The translations under genes were made by a program, and so were the position numbers. The notes beneath the pieces were generated by a model, which was not told where the DNA came from, did no database searches, and saw only the letters and a list, made by a program, of their open reading frames with translations. A stretch of 64,000 bases of DNA from Paraburkholderia hayleyella (GTDB taxonomy: Bacteria; Pseudomonadota; Gammaproteobacteria; Burkholderiales; Burkholderiaceae): positions 372,001 to 436,000 of the forward strand of contig NZ_QPES01000002.1 in the NCBI RefSeq assembly GCF_009455685.1. Reading direction: 5' to 3'. Positions 42,501 to 50,705 of the stretch are shown here, piece by piece. Position 1 is the stretch's first letter. The number at the start of each line of letters is the position of its first letter.

Positions 42501-45397
42501 TTGAGACCCGTCTGCGCCGTTGTGGCCACGGTATTCACCACATCGAGTTGGCCTTTGTTCACCGCATCCGTAGCCGCTACGCCCGCCTTCACGTTTGCTA
42601 GCGTCGTGCCATCTGCACCGCCATCCAGCGTCAACTTGTCTTTTGCCGTGCTGTCGTACTTCGCCGCGATGCCATTCAGCGTGTTGAGGCCTGTTTGCGC
42701 TGTTGTGGCCACGGTGTTCACCACATCGAGTTGGCCTTTGTTCACCGCGTCCGTAGCCGCTACGCCCGCCTTCACATTGCTCAGCGTCGTGCCGTCCGCA
42801 CCACCGCCCAGCGTCAGCTTGTCCTTTGCTGTGCTGTCGTACTTCGCTGCGATGCCATCCAGCGTGCTGAGACCTGTTTGCGCCGTTGTGGCCACGGTAT
42901 TCACCACATCGAGCTGGCCTTTGTTCACCGCATCCGTAGCCGCTACGCCTGCTGCCACGCCATTCAGCTGCCGCGCACCTGCCGTGCCCGTTAGGTCCAC
43001 CGTCGTGCCTTCAAGGCCCTTGCCTACCGTGATCGCCTTGCTCGTCGCGTCTTGTTGCACCAGTCCTGTTGTGCCTGTGTTGATGTTGTTGACCGTCGTC
43101 TCAAGATTCGTGATGTCACCGGTGTTTTTGGTAGTCGCTGTGTCCAGGCTCGACAAGGCTGTACCCACGTTATTCGCGGTCGTGCCCTGAACGACATACG
43201 AAGGTGCTTTCAGCGTGCCATCCGCATTGACCGCCGCGCCTCCGCCCAGCGCATCGGTTACGCCGCTCAGTTGCGTCACATTTACCGCATCCATGGACGA
43301 TCCGCCCGCCTTCACGTTTGTCAACGTCGTGCCATCCGCACCACCGCCCAGCGTCAGCTTGTCTTTTGCTGTGCTGTCGTACTTCGCTGCGATGCCATCC
43401 AGCGTGCTGAGGCCTGTTTGCGCCGTTGTGGCCACGGTGTTCACCACATCGAGCTGGCCTTTGTTCACCGCATCCGTAGCCGCTACGCCTGCTGCCACGT
43501 TTGCCAGCGTCGTGCCATCCGCACCACCGCCCAGCGTCAGCTTGTCCTTCGCCGTGCTGTCGTACTTCGCCGCGATGCCATCCAGTGTGTTAAGACCCGT
43601 CTGCGCCGTTGTGGCCACGGTGTTCACCACATCGAGCTGGCCTTTGTTCACCGCATCCGTAGCCGCTACGCCCGCCTTCACATTGCTCAGCGTCGTGCCG
43701 TCCGCACCTCCACCCAGCGTCAGCTTGTCCTTTGCTGTGCTGTCGTACTTCGCTGCGATGCCATCCAGCGTGTTGAGGCCCGTTTGTGCCGTCGTGGCCA
43801 CGGTGTTCACCACATCGAGCTGGCCTTTGTTCACCGCATCCGTAGCCGCTACGCCTGCTGCCACGCCATTCAGCTGCCGCGCACCTGCCGTGCCCGTTAG
43901 GTCCACCGTCGTGCCTTCAAGGCCCTTGCCTACCGTGATCGCCTTGCTCGTCGCGTCCTGCTGCACCAGTCCTGTTGCACCTGTATTGATGTTGTTGACC
44001 GTCGTCTCAAGATTCGTGATGTCACCGGTGTTTTTAGCGATATCGCCGGTGTTTTTGGTCGTCACGGTATCCAGGCTCGACAGCGCTGTGCCCACGTTAT
44101 TCGCGGTCGTGCCCTGAACGACATATGAGGGCGCTTTCAGCGTGCCGTCCGCATTGACCGCCGCGCCTCCGCCCAGCACATCGGTTACGCCGCTCAGTTG
44201 CGTCACGTTGACCGCATCCATGGGCGATCCACCCGCCTTCACGTTTGTCAGCGTTGTGCCATCCGCACCGCCACCCAGCGTCAACTTGTCCTTTGCCGTG
44301 CTGTCGTACTTCGCTGCGATGCCATCCAGCGTGTTGAGGCCTGTTTGTGCCGTCGTGGCCACGGTGTTCACCACATCGAGCTGGCCTTTGTTTACCGCGT
44401 CCGTAGCCGCTACGCCTGCCTTCACATTGCTCAGCGTCGTGCCATCCGCACCGCCACCCAGCGTCAACTTGTCCTTTGCCGTGCTGTCGTACTTTGCCGC
44501 AACGCCATTCAGCGTGTCGAGGCCCGTTTGCGCTGTGTCCGCTGCCATTTGCGCTGTTGCCGCTACCGTGTTGACCTCATCGAGCTGGCCCTTGTTCACC
44601 GCATCATTCGCTTCTGTACCATTCGTTACCTCCACGATCTGGCGTGACCCCACCGATACCGAGCGATCACGTGTCGCAGTTGTACCTCCCCCAAGCGCCA
44701 CCGAAGATTGCCCTGTCGCAGTTGTACCTCTCCCAAGCGCCACCGAATATTGCCCTGTCGCAGTTGTATCTACCCCAAGCGCCACCGAATATTGCCCTTC
44801 CGCATTCGCATAAGACCCTATCGCCGTCGCGCTTCCTATCTTGGCATAGGCGTGAGCACCTACCGCAGTGTTGTATCCACCCGGGCCGATACTTTCTGCC
44901 ACCGCTTCGGCTCCAAGCGCCGTGTTAAATCCTCCGCCTATAGCCGCGGCTTTTTCGCCCAGTGCCGTGTTCTTCGAAAAATCCGACTTCGCGCCCGAGC
45001 CAATCGCTATCGAGCTCGGGCCCGTCGCACTGGCCGCTGGGCCAGATGGTTCGATCGCAACGTACTTGGCCGTCATGTCCGCCTGCGTTTGCGCCTTGAC
45101 GACTGCGGTATTCAAGGTCGAGTAAGCCATATCGAGCTGGCTCTTGTTGACCGCATCCAGCGCCACGGTGCCGGCTTTCACATTGCTCAGCGTCGTGCCG
45201 CCATCCGCCCCCCCCAGTGTCAGCTTGTCCTTCGCCGTGCTGTCGTACTTCGCCGCAATGCCTTCCAGCGCGTTGACGTCAGTCTGCGCGGCACTCGCCA
45301 TGCTTTGCGCCGCCGTTACCGCCTTGCCCAGCGTCGTGTTGACCGTATCGAGCTGCACCTTGTTGACCGCGTCCAGTGCTGCTGTGCCCGCTTTCAC
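39518..45397 (-). CDS. Trimeric autotransporter adhesin 2, main (C-terminal) frame
   Basis: About 1959 aa of open frame whose first codon is a GTG inside a stalk repeat (NVKAG), so it is not a real gene start. It carries a YadA-like head (GSSIAIGSGA, NTALGEKA, then three 14-residue SVALG repeats), ten 61-residue stalk units, five copies of a linker module (APSYVVQGTT to ARQLNG) and a second head. It ends in the YadA anchor (AMAMSGTYLPSLAPGKKALG, terminal Trp). The signal peptide and first stalk lie upstream in two other frames (45403-46170 and 46167-46484). The intact gene would span 39518-46484 and encode about 2320 aa. As written, the product could not be exported. Confidence 0.88.
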   Translation of the reverse strand: MKAGTAALDAVNKVQLDTVNTTLGKAVTAAQSMASAAQTDVNALEGIAAKYDSTAKDKLTLGGADGGTTLSNVKAGTVALDAVNKSQLDMAYSTLNTAVVKAQTQADMTAKYVAIEPSGPAASATGPSSIAIGSGAKSDFSKNTALGEKAAAIGGGFNTALGAEAVAESIGPGGYNTAVGAHAYAKIGSATAIGSYANAEGQYSVALGVDTTATGQYSVALGRGTTATGQSSVALGGGTTATRDRSVSVGSRQIVEVTNGTEANDAVNKGQLDEVNTVAATAQMAADTAQTGLDTLNGVAAKYDSTAKDKLTLGGGADGTTLSNVKAGVAATDAVNKGQLDVVNTVATTAQTGLNTLDGIAAKYDSTAKDKLTLGGGADGTTLTNVKAGGSPMDAVNVTQLSGVTDVLGGGAAVNADGTLKAPSYVVQGTTANNVGTALSSLDTVTTKNTGDIAKNTGDITNLETTVNNINTGATGLVQQDATSKAITVGKGLEGTTVDLTGTAGARQLNGVAAGVAATDAVNKGQLDVVNTVATTAQTGLNTLDGIAAKYDSTAKDKLTLGGGADGTTLSNVKAGVAATDAVNKGQLDVVNTVATTAQTGLNTLDGIAAKYDSTAKDKLTLGGGADGTTLANVAAGVAATDAVNKGQLDVVNTVATTAQTGLSTLDGIAAKYDSTAKDKLTLGGGADGTTLTNVKAGGSSMDAVNVTQLSGVTDALGGGAAVNADGTLKAPSYVVQGTTANNVGTALSSLDTATTKNTGDITNLETTVNNINTGTTGLVQQDATSKAITVGKGLEGTTVDLTGTAGARQLNGVAAGVAATDAVNKGQLDVVNTVATTAQTGLSTLDGIAAKYDSTAKDKLTLGGGADGTTLSNVKAGVAATDAVNKGQLDVVNTVATTAQTGLNTLNGIAAKYDSTAKDKLTLDGGADGTTLANVKAGVAATDAVNKGQLDVVNTVATTAQTGLNTLDGIAAKYDSTAKDKLTLGGGADGTTLTNVKAGGSSMDAVNVTQLSGITDALGGGAAVNADGTLKAPSYVVQGTTANNVGIALSSLDTATTKNTGDITNLETTVNNINTGTTGLVQQDATSKAITVGKGLEGTTVDLTGTAGARQLNGVAAGVAATDAVNKGQLDVVNTVATTAQTGLSTLDGLAAKYDSTAKDKLTLGGDTDGTTLSNVKAGVAATDAVNKGQLDVVNTVATTAQTGLSTLDGIAAKYDSTAKDKLTLGGGADGTTLTNVKAGGSSMDAVNVTQLSGVTDALGGGAAVNADGTLKAPSYVVQGTTANNVGIALSSLDTATTKNTGDITNLETTVNNINTGTTGLVQQDATSKAITVGKGLEGTTVDLTGTAGARQLNGVAAGVAVTDAVNKGQLDVVNTVATTAQTGLSTLDGLAAKYDSTAKDKLTLGGGADGTTLTNVKAGGSPMDAVNVTQLSGVTDALGGGATINADGTLKAPSYIVQGTTANNVGTALSSLDTVTTKNTKDIAKNTGDITNLETAVNNISTGSLGLVEQDPITKAIAVGKTLEGSSVDLTGLKGPRQLRGVAPGAISAASTDGLNGAQLYGMSGSMANALGGGAVVNPDGTITMPSYAIGGTTVSGVGGAISQLDDRLTQNSASITQITNNINNGVIGLVTQDSTSGNILVANGLGGQAVSFAGTDGLRVLSGVANGKNDSDAVTVAQLKAVGLVDPSGQALSAIVYDDLSLGRATLGGVNGTVLANVHDGLLASGSREAVNGGQLYALQQDFQQQYNTLNGRVDSLNTRVENSQIGGGDNGLVKPGRGASSLVVGPTADAGGEKAIAVGANASAAGANSLALGADTSASANNAIALGQGSVADRDSTVSVGAQGKERQITNVAPGSAPTDAANMQQLRGVQGQVSEVARRAYSGVAMAMAMSGTYLPSLAPGKKALGVGIGGYKGYGAVAVNFKALTNTGNISWGGGVSTSGHDVGFNAGAGLMW
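41040..44560 (-). repeat. Higher-order 183-bp and 357-bp modules in TAA 2
   Basis: Copies of the linker module begin near 41046, 41586, 42309, 43215 and 44142. Successive spacings are 540, 723, 906 and 927 bases. These equal 357 plus one, two, three and three 183-bp stalk units, the last with a 21-bp insertion. The array thus shows stepwise gain or loss of whole units. Confidence 0.85.
44673..44798 (-). repeat. Three tandem 42-bp units in the TAA 2 head
   Basis: Units at 44673, 44715 and 44757 each encode a 14-residue head repeat of the ATGQYSVALG type, one turn of the YadA beta-roll. Confidence 0.88.
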
Positions 45398-45402
45398 ATT
45401 GC

Positions 45403-46170
45403 TCAGCGTCGTGCCGCCATCCGCCCCCCCAGTGTCAGCTTGTTCTTCGCCGTGCTGTCGTACTTCGCCGCGATTCTGTCCAGCGCAACGACCCCGGACT
45501 GCGCCGTGTCCGCTGTCGCCTGTGCCGCCTGCGCCGCCTTGCTCAGCGTCGTGTTGACCGTATCGAGCTGGCTCTTGTTGACCGCATCCAGCGCCACGGT
45601 GCCTGCTTTCACATTGCTCAGCGTCGTGCCGCCATCCGTCCCCCCCAGTGTCAGCTTGTTCTTCGCCGTGCTGTCGTACTTCGCCGCGACGCCGTCCAGC
45701 GTAACGACCCCGGACTGCGCCGTGTCCGCTGCCGCCTGTGCCGCCTGCGCCGCCTTGCTCAGCGTCGTGTTGACCGTATCGAGCTGACTCCTGTTCACCG
45801 CGTCCTTTGGCGCTATGCCATTTTTCACGTTGCTCAACGTCGTGCCGTCGGCACCTCCCCCCAGCGTGACCTTGTCCTTCGACATGCCGTCGTATGTCAC
45901 GCTAATGCCATCCAGCAATTTGAGCCCGTCCTGTGCCTTGTCCGCTGTCGCTTGCGCCGCGGTTGTCGCATCGCTTAACGTGTCGAACTGGCCCTTGTTC
46001 ACCGCATCCTTTGCGTTTGTGCCTGCCGCTAACCCTGACAGCAAAACGCCGTTTTCCGTGGCACTCGCGGTAAGCACATTCACATTCTCCTTATCTGGCG
46101 ACAAGGCAAGACTCATCTTTCCGGGTGTCAGCAGCAGGCCAGCATGATTGACACCATCGTCAACGCTCAT
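45403..46170 (-). pseudogene. Trimeric autotransporter adhesin 2, middle fragment (out of frame)
   Basis: 255 codons of TAA sequence: an N-terminal passenger part (MSVDDGVNHAGLLLTPG) and three stalk units with AVNKSQLDTVNTTLSKAAQ. It ends in LGGRMAARR because a run of seven G (minus strand, 45424-45430) replaces the eight bases present in the sister repeat at 45208-45215. With one more G it would read LGGADGGTT and join the downstream frame. There is no signal peptide; the first Met is internal. Best read as part of one gene with its two neighbours. Confidence 0.85.
45424..45430 (-). repeat. Seven-base G-tract at the TAA 2 frameshift
   Basis: The homologous position in the next repeat has eight C on the plus strand (45208-45215), and in the previous repeat T plus seven C (45639-45646). 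Both keep the frame. Only this copy is one base short, breaking the gene. Confidence 0.9.
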
Positions 46171-46484
46171 GAGCGCGTAATTCGATACTCCCGGGGGGCG
46201 TAGGGGGGGGTGGTACAGCCTGTTTTTGTCCCGCTGGAATTAAGCTGGAAGGTTTCTAATCCATCTTTAACGCAAAAATTGCTGCCATACGCCATGGACG
46301 AAAATGAGGCAATAACCAGGGAAGATCCAAACAATAAAGCCCTGCATCCAGTCACCATGGGTAAAATAGAATTTGTAACAATTAATTTTGCGGCACGATT
46401 TTTACGCCGTCCTTTTGCATTTTCTTGAACCGCCATCCAGGTAGACGTTGCCTGATTCCATACTGTGCGATAGATCTTATTCAT
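46167..46484 (-). pseudogene. Trimeric autotransporter adhesin 2, ESPR/signal-peptide fragment
   Basis: 105 codons starting MNKIYRTVWNQATSTWMAV, a textbook ESPR followed by a basic stretch and a hydrophobic signal segment ending near SMAYGS. The frame stops at 46167 just after poly-C tracts (minus-strand C8 at 46203-46210 and C6 at 46193-46198). Adding one C would read into VSNYALMSVDDG of the middle fragment. It is therefore the true 5' end of TAA 2, separated by a frameshift. Confidence 0.88.
46203..46210 (-). repeat. Eight-base C-tract at the 5' frameshift of TAA 2
   Basis: The run of eight (G on the plus strand) plus a second run of six at 46193-46198 sit exactly where the signal-peptide frame and the passenger frame part company. 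One extra base in either tract restores a continuous frame. Confidence 0.85.
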
Positions 46485-46876
46485 AATAACCCTCGGAAAT
46501 GTTTATTTTAGAACCGCAGAATATCGCGGTTCCCAGGGTTTAAATGAATAGGACTGGTCTTAATATTCGTCAGACCTTTAATTATTATGCATTGTCTGCC
46601 ACAGTTAATTCTAGTTACACAATTAACCTTTAAATACAATCACTTAAAATATTAGTTGCAGAAATTTCCTAATCTATAACAAGAACCCTGTAAACGCATA
46701 AAAAATAAATATAAGATAGAAAGAAATGCAACATTCAGAGTATTTTTTCTGTTATTCGAAATATCCCACCAGGAAAAATTACAGTTATGCCACGATTAAA
46801 TCAGATCAAGCCAGGATTGTTTTAAGACTTATCTCATCAGATCCAGCCTCAATTAATCATCAATATTTAAACGGCA
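46485..46876. other. AT-rich region upstream of TAA 2
   Basis: 392 bases, strongly AT-rich, between the porin stop and the TAA 2 start. No supported gene. It probably carries the TAA 2 promoter and, at its far end, the untranslated end of the porin transcript. Confidence 0.45.
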
Positions 46877-48055
46877 TTAAAATGAATGTCGCATCCCGAC
46901 ACGTACATTCGCCTGGGAAGGGGTAGATGACGGCGCAAAGCTATAACCAATTACCGCATTCACGCCCTGCGTGGCCTTCAGATAATCGCTGGACAAATAA
47001 ATATCCGTCCGTTTGGACAGCAGGTAATGTATGCCAAATGAAACCTGATTCCAGTGGTGCCCTTCAAAGCGGCTGTACTGATACCCCCCGATCGCGCTCA
47101 ATGCGGCCGTGATCTGCCAGTTCGCCCCACCTTCCAGCACTTTCATGACCGAAGCGACGCCGAAGGCGTTGAGCGTCGTATAGGTGAAATTGCCCATCAG
47201 AGTCACGTTTCCCAGCGCATAGCTCGAACCGATGCCAAATGTTGCTTGCCGCTCCAGCGCAAACGGCTGGCGGGCATAGAGGTCGGTCAGCGTCCCGCTC
47301 ACTGGGTCCACGTTGACCGTCGCCTGGCCGAGGAAGGTCCGCGTGCCGAGCATCGCGTAAGGATCGAAGGCGTAGATGCCGTGCGGCTGGTTCAGTTGCG
47401 TATAGGCCGCACCGAGCGTGAACGGCCCATTCGCGTAATGCGCGCCAAAGCTATAGGCGCTATAGCGATGGAAATCGCCTGCCATGCCGCCAAACGAAAA
47501 CATCGCACCCAGCTTCAGGCCAGCCATTTCATCAGAGAGATATTTCAGCGCGTTGGGCAAGCGGTCGCCATTGAAGCGGTCGAAATCGCCCTGGTGGATC
47601 GCGTAGCCGCTAGCCCAGCCGGAGACGTTATAGGACGTCACCATTTCGTTCGTCATATCCAGCTGGTTGCCAAACGACAGTGTGCCCCACGCACCGTGCA
47701 CCCCAACGTAAGCCTGGCGTCCAAACTGCGCACCGCCAAAGCCGAGTTGTCCATTGCCGAGGCGAAAACCGCTTTCCAGCACAAACACGGCATCTAGCCC
47801 GGCGCCAAGGTTTTCGCGTCCCTTGATGCCCCAGCGGTTGCCGTAGGACACGCCATCGTCGAACTTCGTCACATAAGCGCCGCCGGTATTGCTGACATAG
47901 GTCATGCCAGCATCCAGCACGCCGTAAAGCGTGATGCTGCCTTGCGCGCGGCTAGCCCCGGAGATTGCGCTCAGCGTGCAGGCCAGCGCGATTGCGGCCA
48001 CGGTGCGAGTGGCAGAGGGAGAAGAAAGGGAAGATGAAGTTGATGTCGCTTGCAT
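46877..48055 (-). CDS. Gram-negative general porin (OmpC-like)
   Basis: A 392-aa outer-membrane porin of the Burkholderia/Neisseria type. A signal peptide ends near ASRAQG, after which GSITLYGVLDAGMTYVSN opens the first strand. NRWGIKGRENLGAGLDAVFVLESGF and RQAYVGVHGAWGTLSFGNQ (loop 3 region) are typical, as is the C-terminal strand ending in RHSF with a terminal Phe. It forms a trimeric diffusion pore. The start at 48055 gives a normal signal peptide; an upstream in-frame start adds 12 residues. It follows the betaine genes on the same strand and may supply outer-membrane passage for their substrates (inference). Confidence 0.92.
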   Translation of the reverse strand: MQATSTSSSLSSPSATRTVAAIALACTLSAISGASRAQGSITLYGVLDAGMTYVSNTGGAYVTKFDDGVSYGNRWGIKGRENLGAGLDAVFVLESGFRLGNGQLGFGGAQFGRQAYVGVHGAWGTLSFGNQLDMTNEMVTSYNVSGWASGYAIHQGDFDRFNGDRLPNALKYLSDEMAGLKLGAMFSFGGMAGDFHRYSAYSFGAHYANGPFTLGAAYTQLNQPHGIYAFDPYAMLGTRTFLGQATVNVDPVSGTLTDLYARQPFALERQATFGIGSSYALGNVTLMGNFTYTTLNAFGVASVMKVLEGGANWQITAALSAIGGYQYSRFEGHHWNQVSFGIHYLLSKRTDIYLSSDYLKATQGVNAVIGYSFAPSSTPSQANVRVGMRHSF

Positions 48056-48182
48056 TGCCTGGGCCTCCTGTCCTATCGAAGATGGAGGCACAGTACAAGC
48101 CCATATTTCGTCTCACGCAAAGCGATACGACAGGCACGGATGCCAGGGCGACAGGGGCAACCCGGCGGCAAACCGGGCTTGA

Positions 48183-48273
48183 GAGGGATAACTGCGAGGA
48201 CTAACTGCGAGGGTTAATTACGAGGGTTAATTACGAGGGTTAATTACGAGGGTTAATTACGAGGGTTAACTAC
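48183..48273. repeat. Seven tandem 13-bp units (GAGGGTTAATTAC-type)
   Basis: Units begin at 48183, 48196, 48209, 48222, 48235, 48248 and 48261. Four are identical and three differ at one to three positions. The array starts 10 bases past the stop of the substrate-binding protein gene and lies in the gap upstream of the porin. Confidence 0.92.
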
Positions 48274-48282
48274 GAAGACACA

Positions 48283-49176
48283 CTACGTCTGCCCAGCGAG
48301 CCACGTTCGCACCCGCCCAGGATGCATGGCCAGCCACGCCTCAGCCGCCGCCGCGGGCGTGGCGCCGCGTTCGATGGCGAGCATGATGGCGTCGATCTCA
48401 CCGGGCTGCCACTGAAACCGTTCGAGAAATGCCACCACGGGTTGCGCCCGGCTCTCAAACCCTGCATGAATCACGTTATCGACATGTTCGGCCGCGCCAT
48501 AGATCTGCTTGGGATCATCAAGAAACTTCAGCTTCCACTTCGCAAACATCCAGTGTGGTGCCCACCCGGTCACGACGACCGGCTTGCTTGCCTGCATCGC
48601 ACGCGCCAGCTCGATGGTCATGGCGCTGCCGGAGCTAGGTATCAGTGTGTAATCGAGCGCATAGGCTTTGAGCGCATCGCTGGTTTTTTGCATCACGCCC
48701 GAGCCCGCGTCGATGCCGATAATGCGCGCGCCATAACGCGCCCTGCTCGCAGCCAGATCGGCAATGCTGGTTTCAGGCATGGCAGCGGGAACAATCAGTC
48801 CAATCCTGGCGTTGGGGAAATTCGCTCCGAGGTCTTTTACCTTGTGCTGGAACTGTGTCCAGTACGCCCCCTGGGTCACGGGCCGCCAGGCGGAAAGCGT
48901 GACATCCAGATCACCGCGCGCCACGCCTTGCCACATGATTCCGGCAGCCACGGCAATAAGTTGCACCGGATAGCCCAGACGCTTTTCGATCACCTGGGCT
49001 GCGATATTCGAGGTCGCCACGCTGTCATCCCAGCCCTCGACATAGCCAATCCGGATCACCGGTTTGGCTAGCCTGGCAGGTATAGCGTCTGTGCCGGCTT
49101 GTGCCGGAGCGCTCAATGGGGTCAACAGGACAGCACCCAGCATCCTGCAACAGACCGCCCTTCTTTCGCCGTTCAT
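48283..49176 (-). CDS. Glycine betaine/choline-type substrate-binding protein
   Basis: A 297-aa OpuAC-family periplasmic protein with a signal peptide (hydrophobic about 12-22, cleavage near AQAG). IRIGYVEGWDDSVATS, the LSAWRP loop and VVTGWAPHWMF supply the Trp residues expected in a quaternary-ammonium cage. The start at 49176 has AGGAGC 6 bases upstream. It lies directly after gbcB on the same strand. No ABC permease or ATPase gene is adjacent, so it probably feeds a core transporter elsewhere, as CbcX, BetX and CaiX do in Pseudomonas. The ligand is not certain. Confidence 0.85.
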   Translation of the reverse strand: MNGERRAVCCRMLGAVLLTPLSAPAQAGTDAIPARLAKPVIRIGYVEGWDDSVATSNIAAQVIEKRLGYPVQLIAVAAGIMWQGVARGDLDVTLSAWRPVTQGAYWTQFQHKVKDLGANFPNARIGLIVPAAMPETSIADLAASRARYGARIIGIDAGSGVMQKTSDALKAYALDYTLIPSSGSAMTIELARAMQASKPVVVTGWAPHWMFAKWKLKFLDDPKQIYGAAEHVDNVIHAGFESRAQPVVAFLERFQWQPGEIDAIMLAIERGATPAAAAEAWLAMHPGRVRTWLAGQT

Positions 49177-49298
49177 GATCACGCTCCTGTCAAGTCGTCG
49201 TTACGATGAATGCCTGACATCGTTAATCAGACCGCCTGGGTGACGCTTTCCGCTCAACGGCGACGAAGGACGATCGGCGCTGAGAGCCATCACGCAAC

Positions 49299-50465
49299 CT
49301 ACTTGTCGATGACGAGATCGGAGCGCGGCGTGCTGCAACACAGCAGCACCATCCCCTGATCTATTTCGCGCTGGCGAATGCCGCCGTTGTGCTTCATCTC
49401 GACTGCGCCGGAGACCAGCTTGACCTTGCAGGTGCCGCACATGCCTTGCGTACATGACGCGGGCAGGCGCAAGCCCGCTTGCCGGGCGGCATCGAGCACC
49501 GGCTGGCCGCTGGCGCAGACGATCTCGCGCTGGCTCCGGGTAAAGCTCACCGCGAAAGTTTCCCGGGCGGAGGCTTCTCCTGGGGCTGCTTCAGGTGTAC
49601 CCGGGGGCTGATCCGCGGCGACCTCGTTCGTGGCCCGCGCCGTCAGGGTCTCGAACGAAAAACTCTCTTCGTGATAGTGCTCGGGATCAAAGCCCGCTTC
49701 GTCCAGTAGCGCCCGCACGGCTTGCATATAGGGCGCGGGGCCGCAAACAAAAACCTCGCGTCCGGCAAAGTCGGGAGCAATCAGCCGCAGCAAGGGCAGC
49801 GTTAGCCAACCCGTCACCCCGGCCCAGTTCGTTCGCGTCCCCAAGCGCTCGCAGACAAACGAGGTACGAAAATGGCGCTGGTTCGCGGCGATCAGGTCCA
49901 GCTCGCGGGCAAAGATGATGTCGTCCGGCGTGCGGGCGCTATGCACGAAAACGATATCTCGATCTTCGTTGAGTTCGTGATAAGTGCGGCTCATCGCCAT
50001 CAACGGAGTAATGCCCGAGCCTGCCGAGAGAAACAGATACTTGCGCGCCGGATGCCGTGCGCAGGTGAAATCGCCAGCGGGCGCGAGCATGCGTACGCTC
50101 GCGCCCGCCTGAAGCTTGTCGTGCAGCCAGTTCGACACCTTGCCGCCAGGCACCCGCTTCACGGTGATCGAAAACGTGTGGGGCCGTGTCGGTGGCGACG
50201 AGATCGTGTAGCAGCGGTTGACGTGCTCACCGTCAATCTCGAGTTCAAGCGTGATGAACTGTCCCGGCTCGAAAACAAAGGCCCGCCCCAGGGGCGAGCG
50301 AAAGAAGAAACTTTTGACGTCGTGGGTTTCCTCCCGCACCTGACAGCAGAGCAACGCTTCTTCCTCTTCGCAGTTCCAGCGCGCGGGCAAGGCATGCCAG
50401 AACTGCGGCTGGGCCAACCGGCCGAGGGCAGGCTCGCTCGCCAGGGTTGCCGCATCGCGCATCAT
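49299..50465 (-). CDS. gbcB: Glycine betaine monooxygenase reductase subunit
   Basis: A 388-aa electron-transfer protein. The FAD domain has RCYTISSPPT, the NAD domain has SAGSGITPLMAM and the FVCGPAPYM motif, and the C-terminal plant-type 2Fe-2S domain has the SCTQGMCGTC cluster loop plus a distal Cys in LLCCSTP. It passes electrons from NAD(P)H to the Rieske oxygenase GbcA, whose gene lies upstream in the same operon. The start at 50465 is preferred for its TGGAG 8 bases upstream. The linker at about 280-305 (Pro/Ala/Glu-rich) is longer than in many homologues. Confidence 0.9.
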   Translation of the reverse strand: MMRDAATLASEPALGRLAQPQFWHALPARWNCEEEEALLCCQVREETHDVKSFFFRSPLGRAFVFEPGQFITLELEIDGEHVNRCYTISSPPTRPHTFSITVKRVPGGKVSNWLHDKLQAGASVRMLAPAGDFTCARHPARKYLFLSAGSGITPLMAMSRTYHELNEDRDIVFVHSARTPDDIIFARELDLIAANQRHFRTSFVCERLGTRTNWAGVTGWLTLPLLRLIAPDFAGREVFVCGPAPYMQAVRALLDEAGFDPEHYHEESFSFETLTARATNEVAADQPPGTPEAAPGEASARETFAVSFTRSQREIVCASGQPVLDAARQAGLRLPASCTQGMCGTCKVKLVSGAVEMKHNGGIRQREIDQGMVLLCCSTPRSDLVIDK

Positions 50466-50705
50466 GATTGGCTCCACTTGCTGGTTTGGCATCACGTTGT
50501 GAGGCGAGTGCTGGCTGCGCGCCCGCCACGATAGGCACGGCAGCGTAGCCAGCGGAAATGACAGGTTTTATCCGGTCTGGCACTGTAGCGAACGTTTGCT
50601 AGCACGGCCCATGGACCCACTCAGCTTGATTCAACGGGTTGTCTATTGAAACTGTGGAACCGTGGAGCTGCGGCTATTTAGCGGGTTAAGTGCTATCGCT
50701 CAGGC

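Noticed and set aside
41046..44813. Series of plus-strand open frames with nearly identical starts across TAA 2
   Set aside because: They are antisense copies of the linker and stalk modules. Their starts are useful only as markers of the module spacing.
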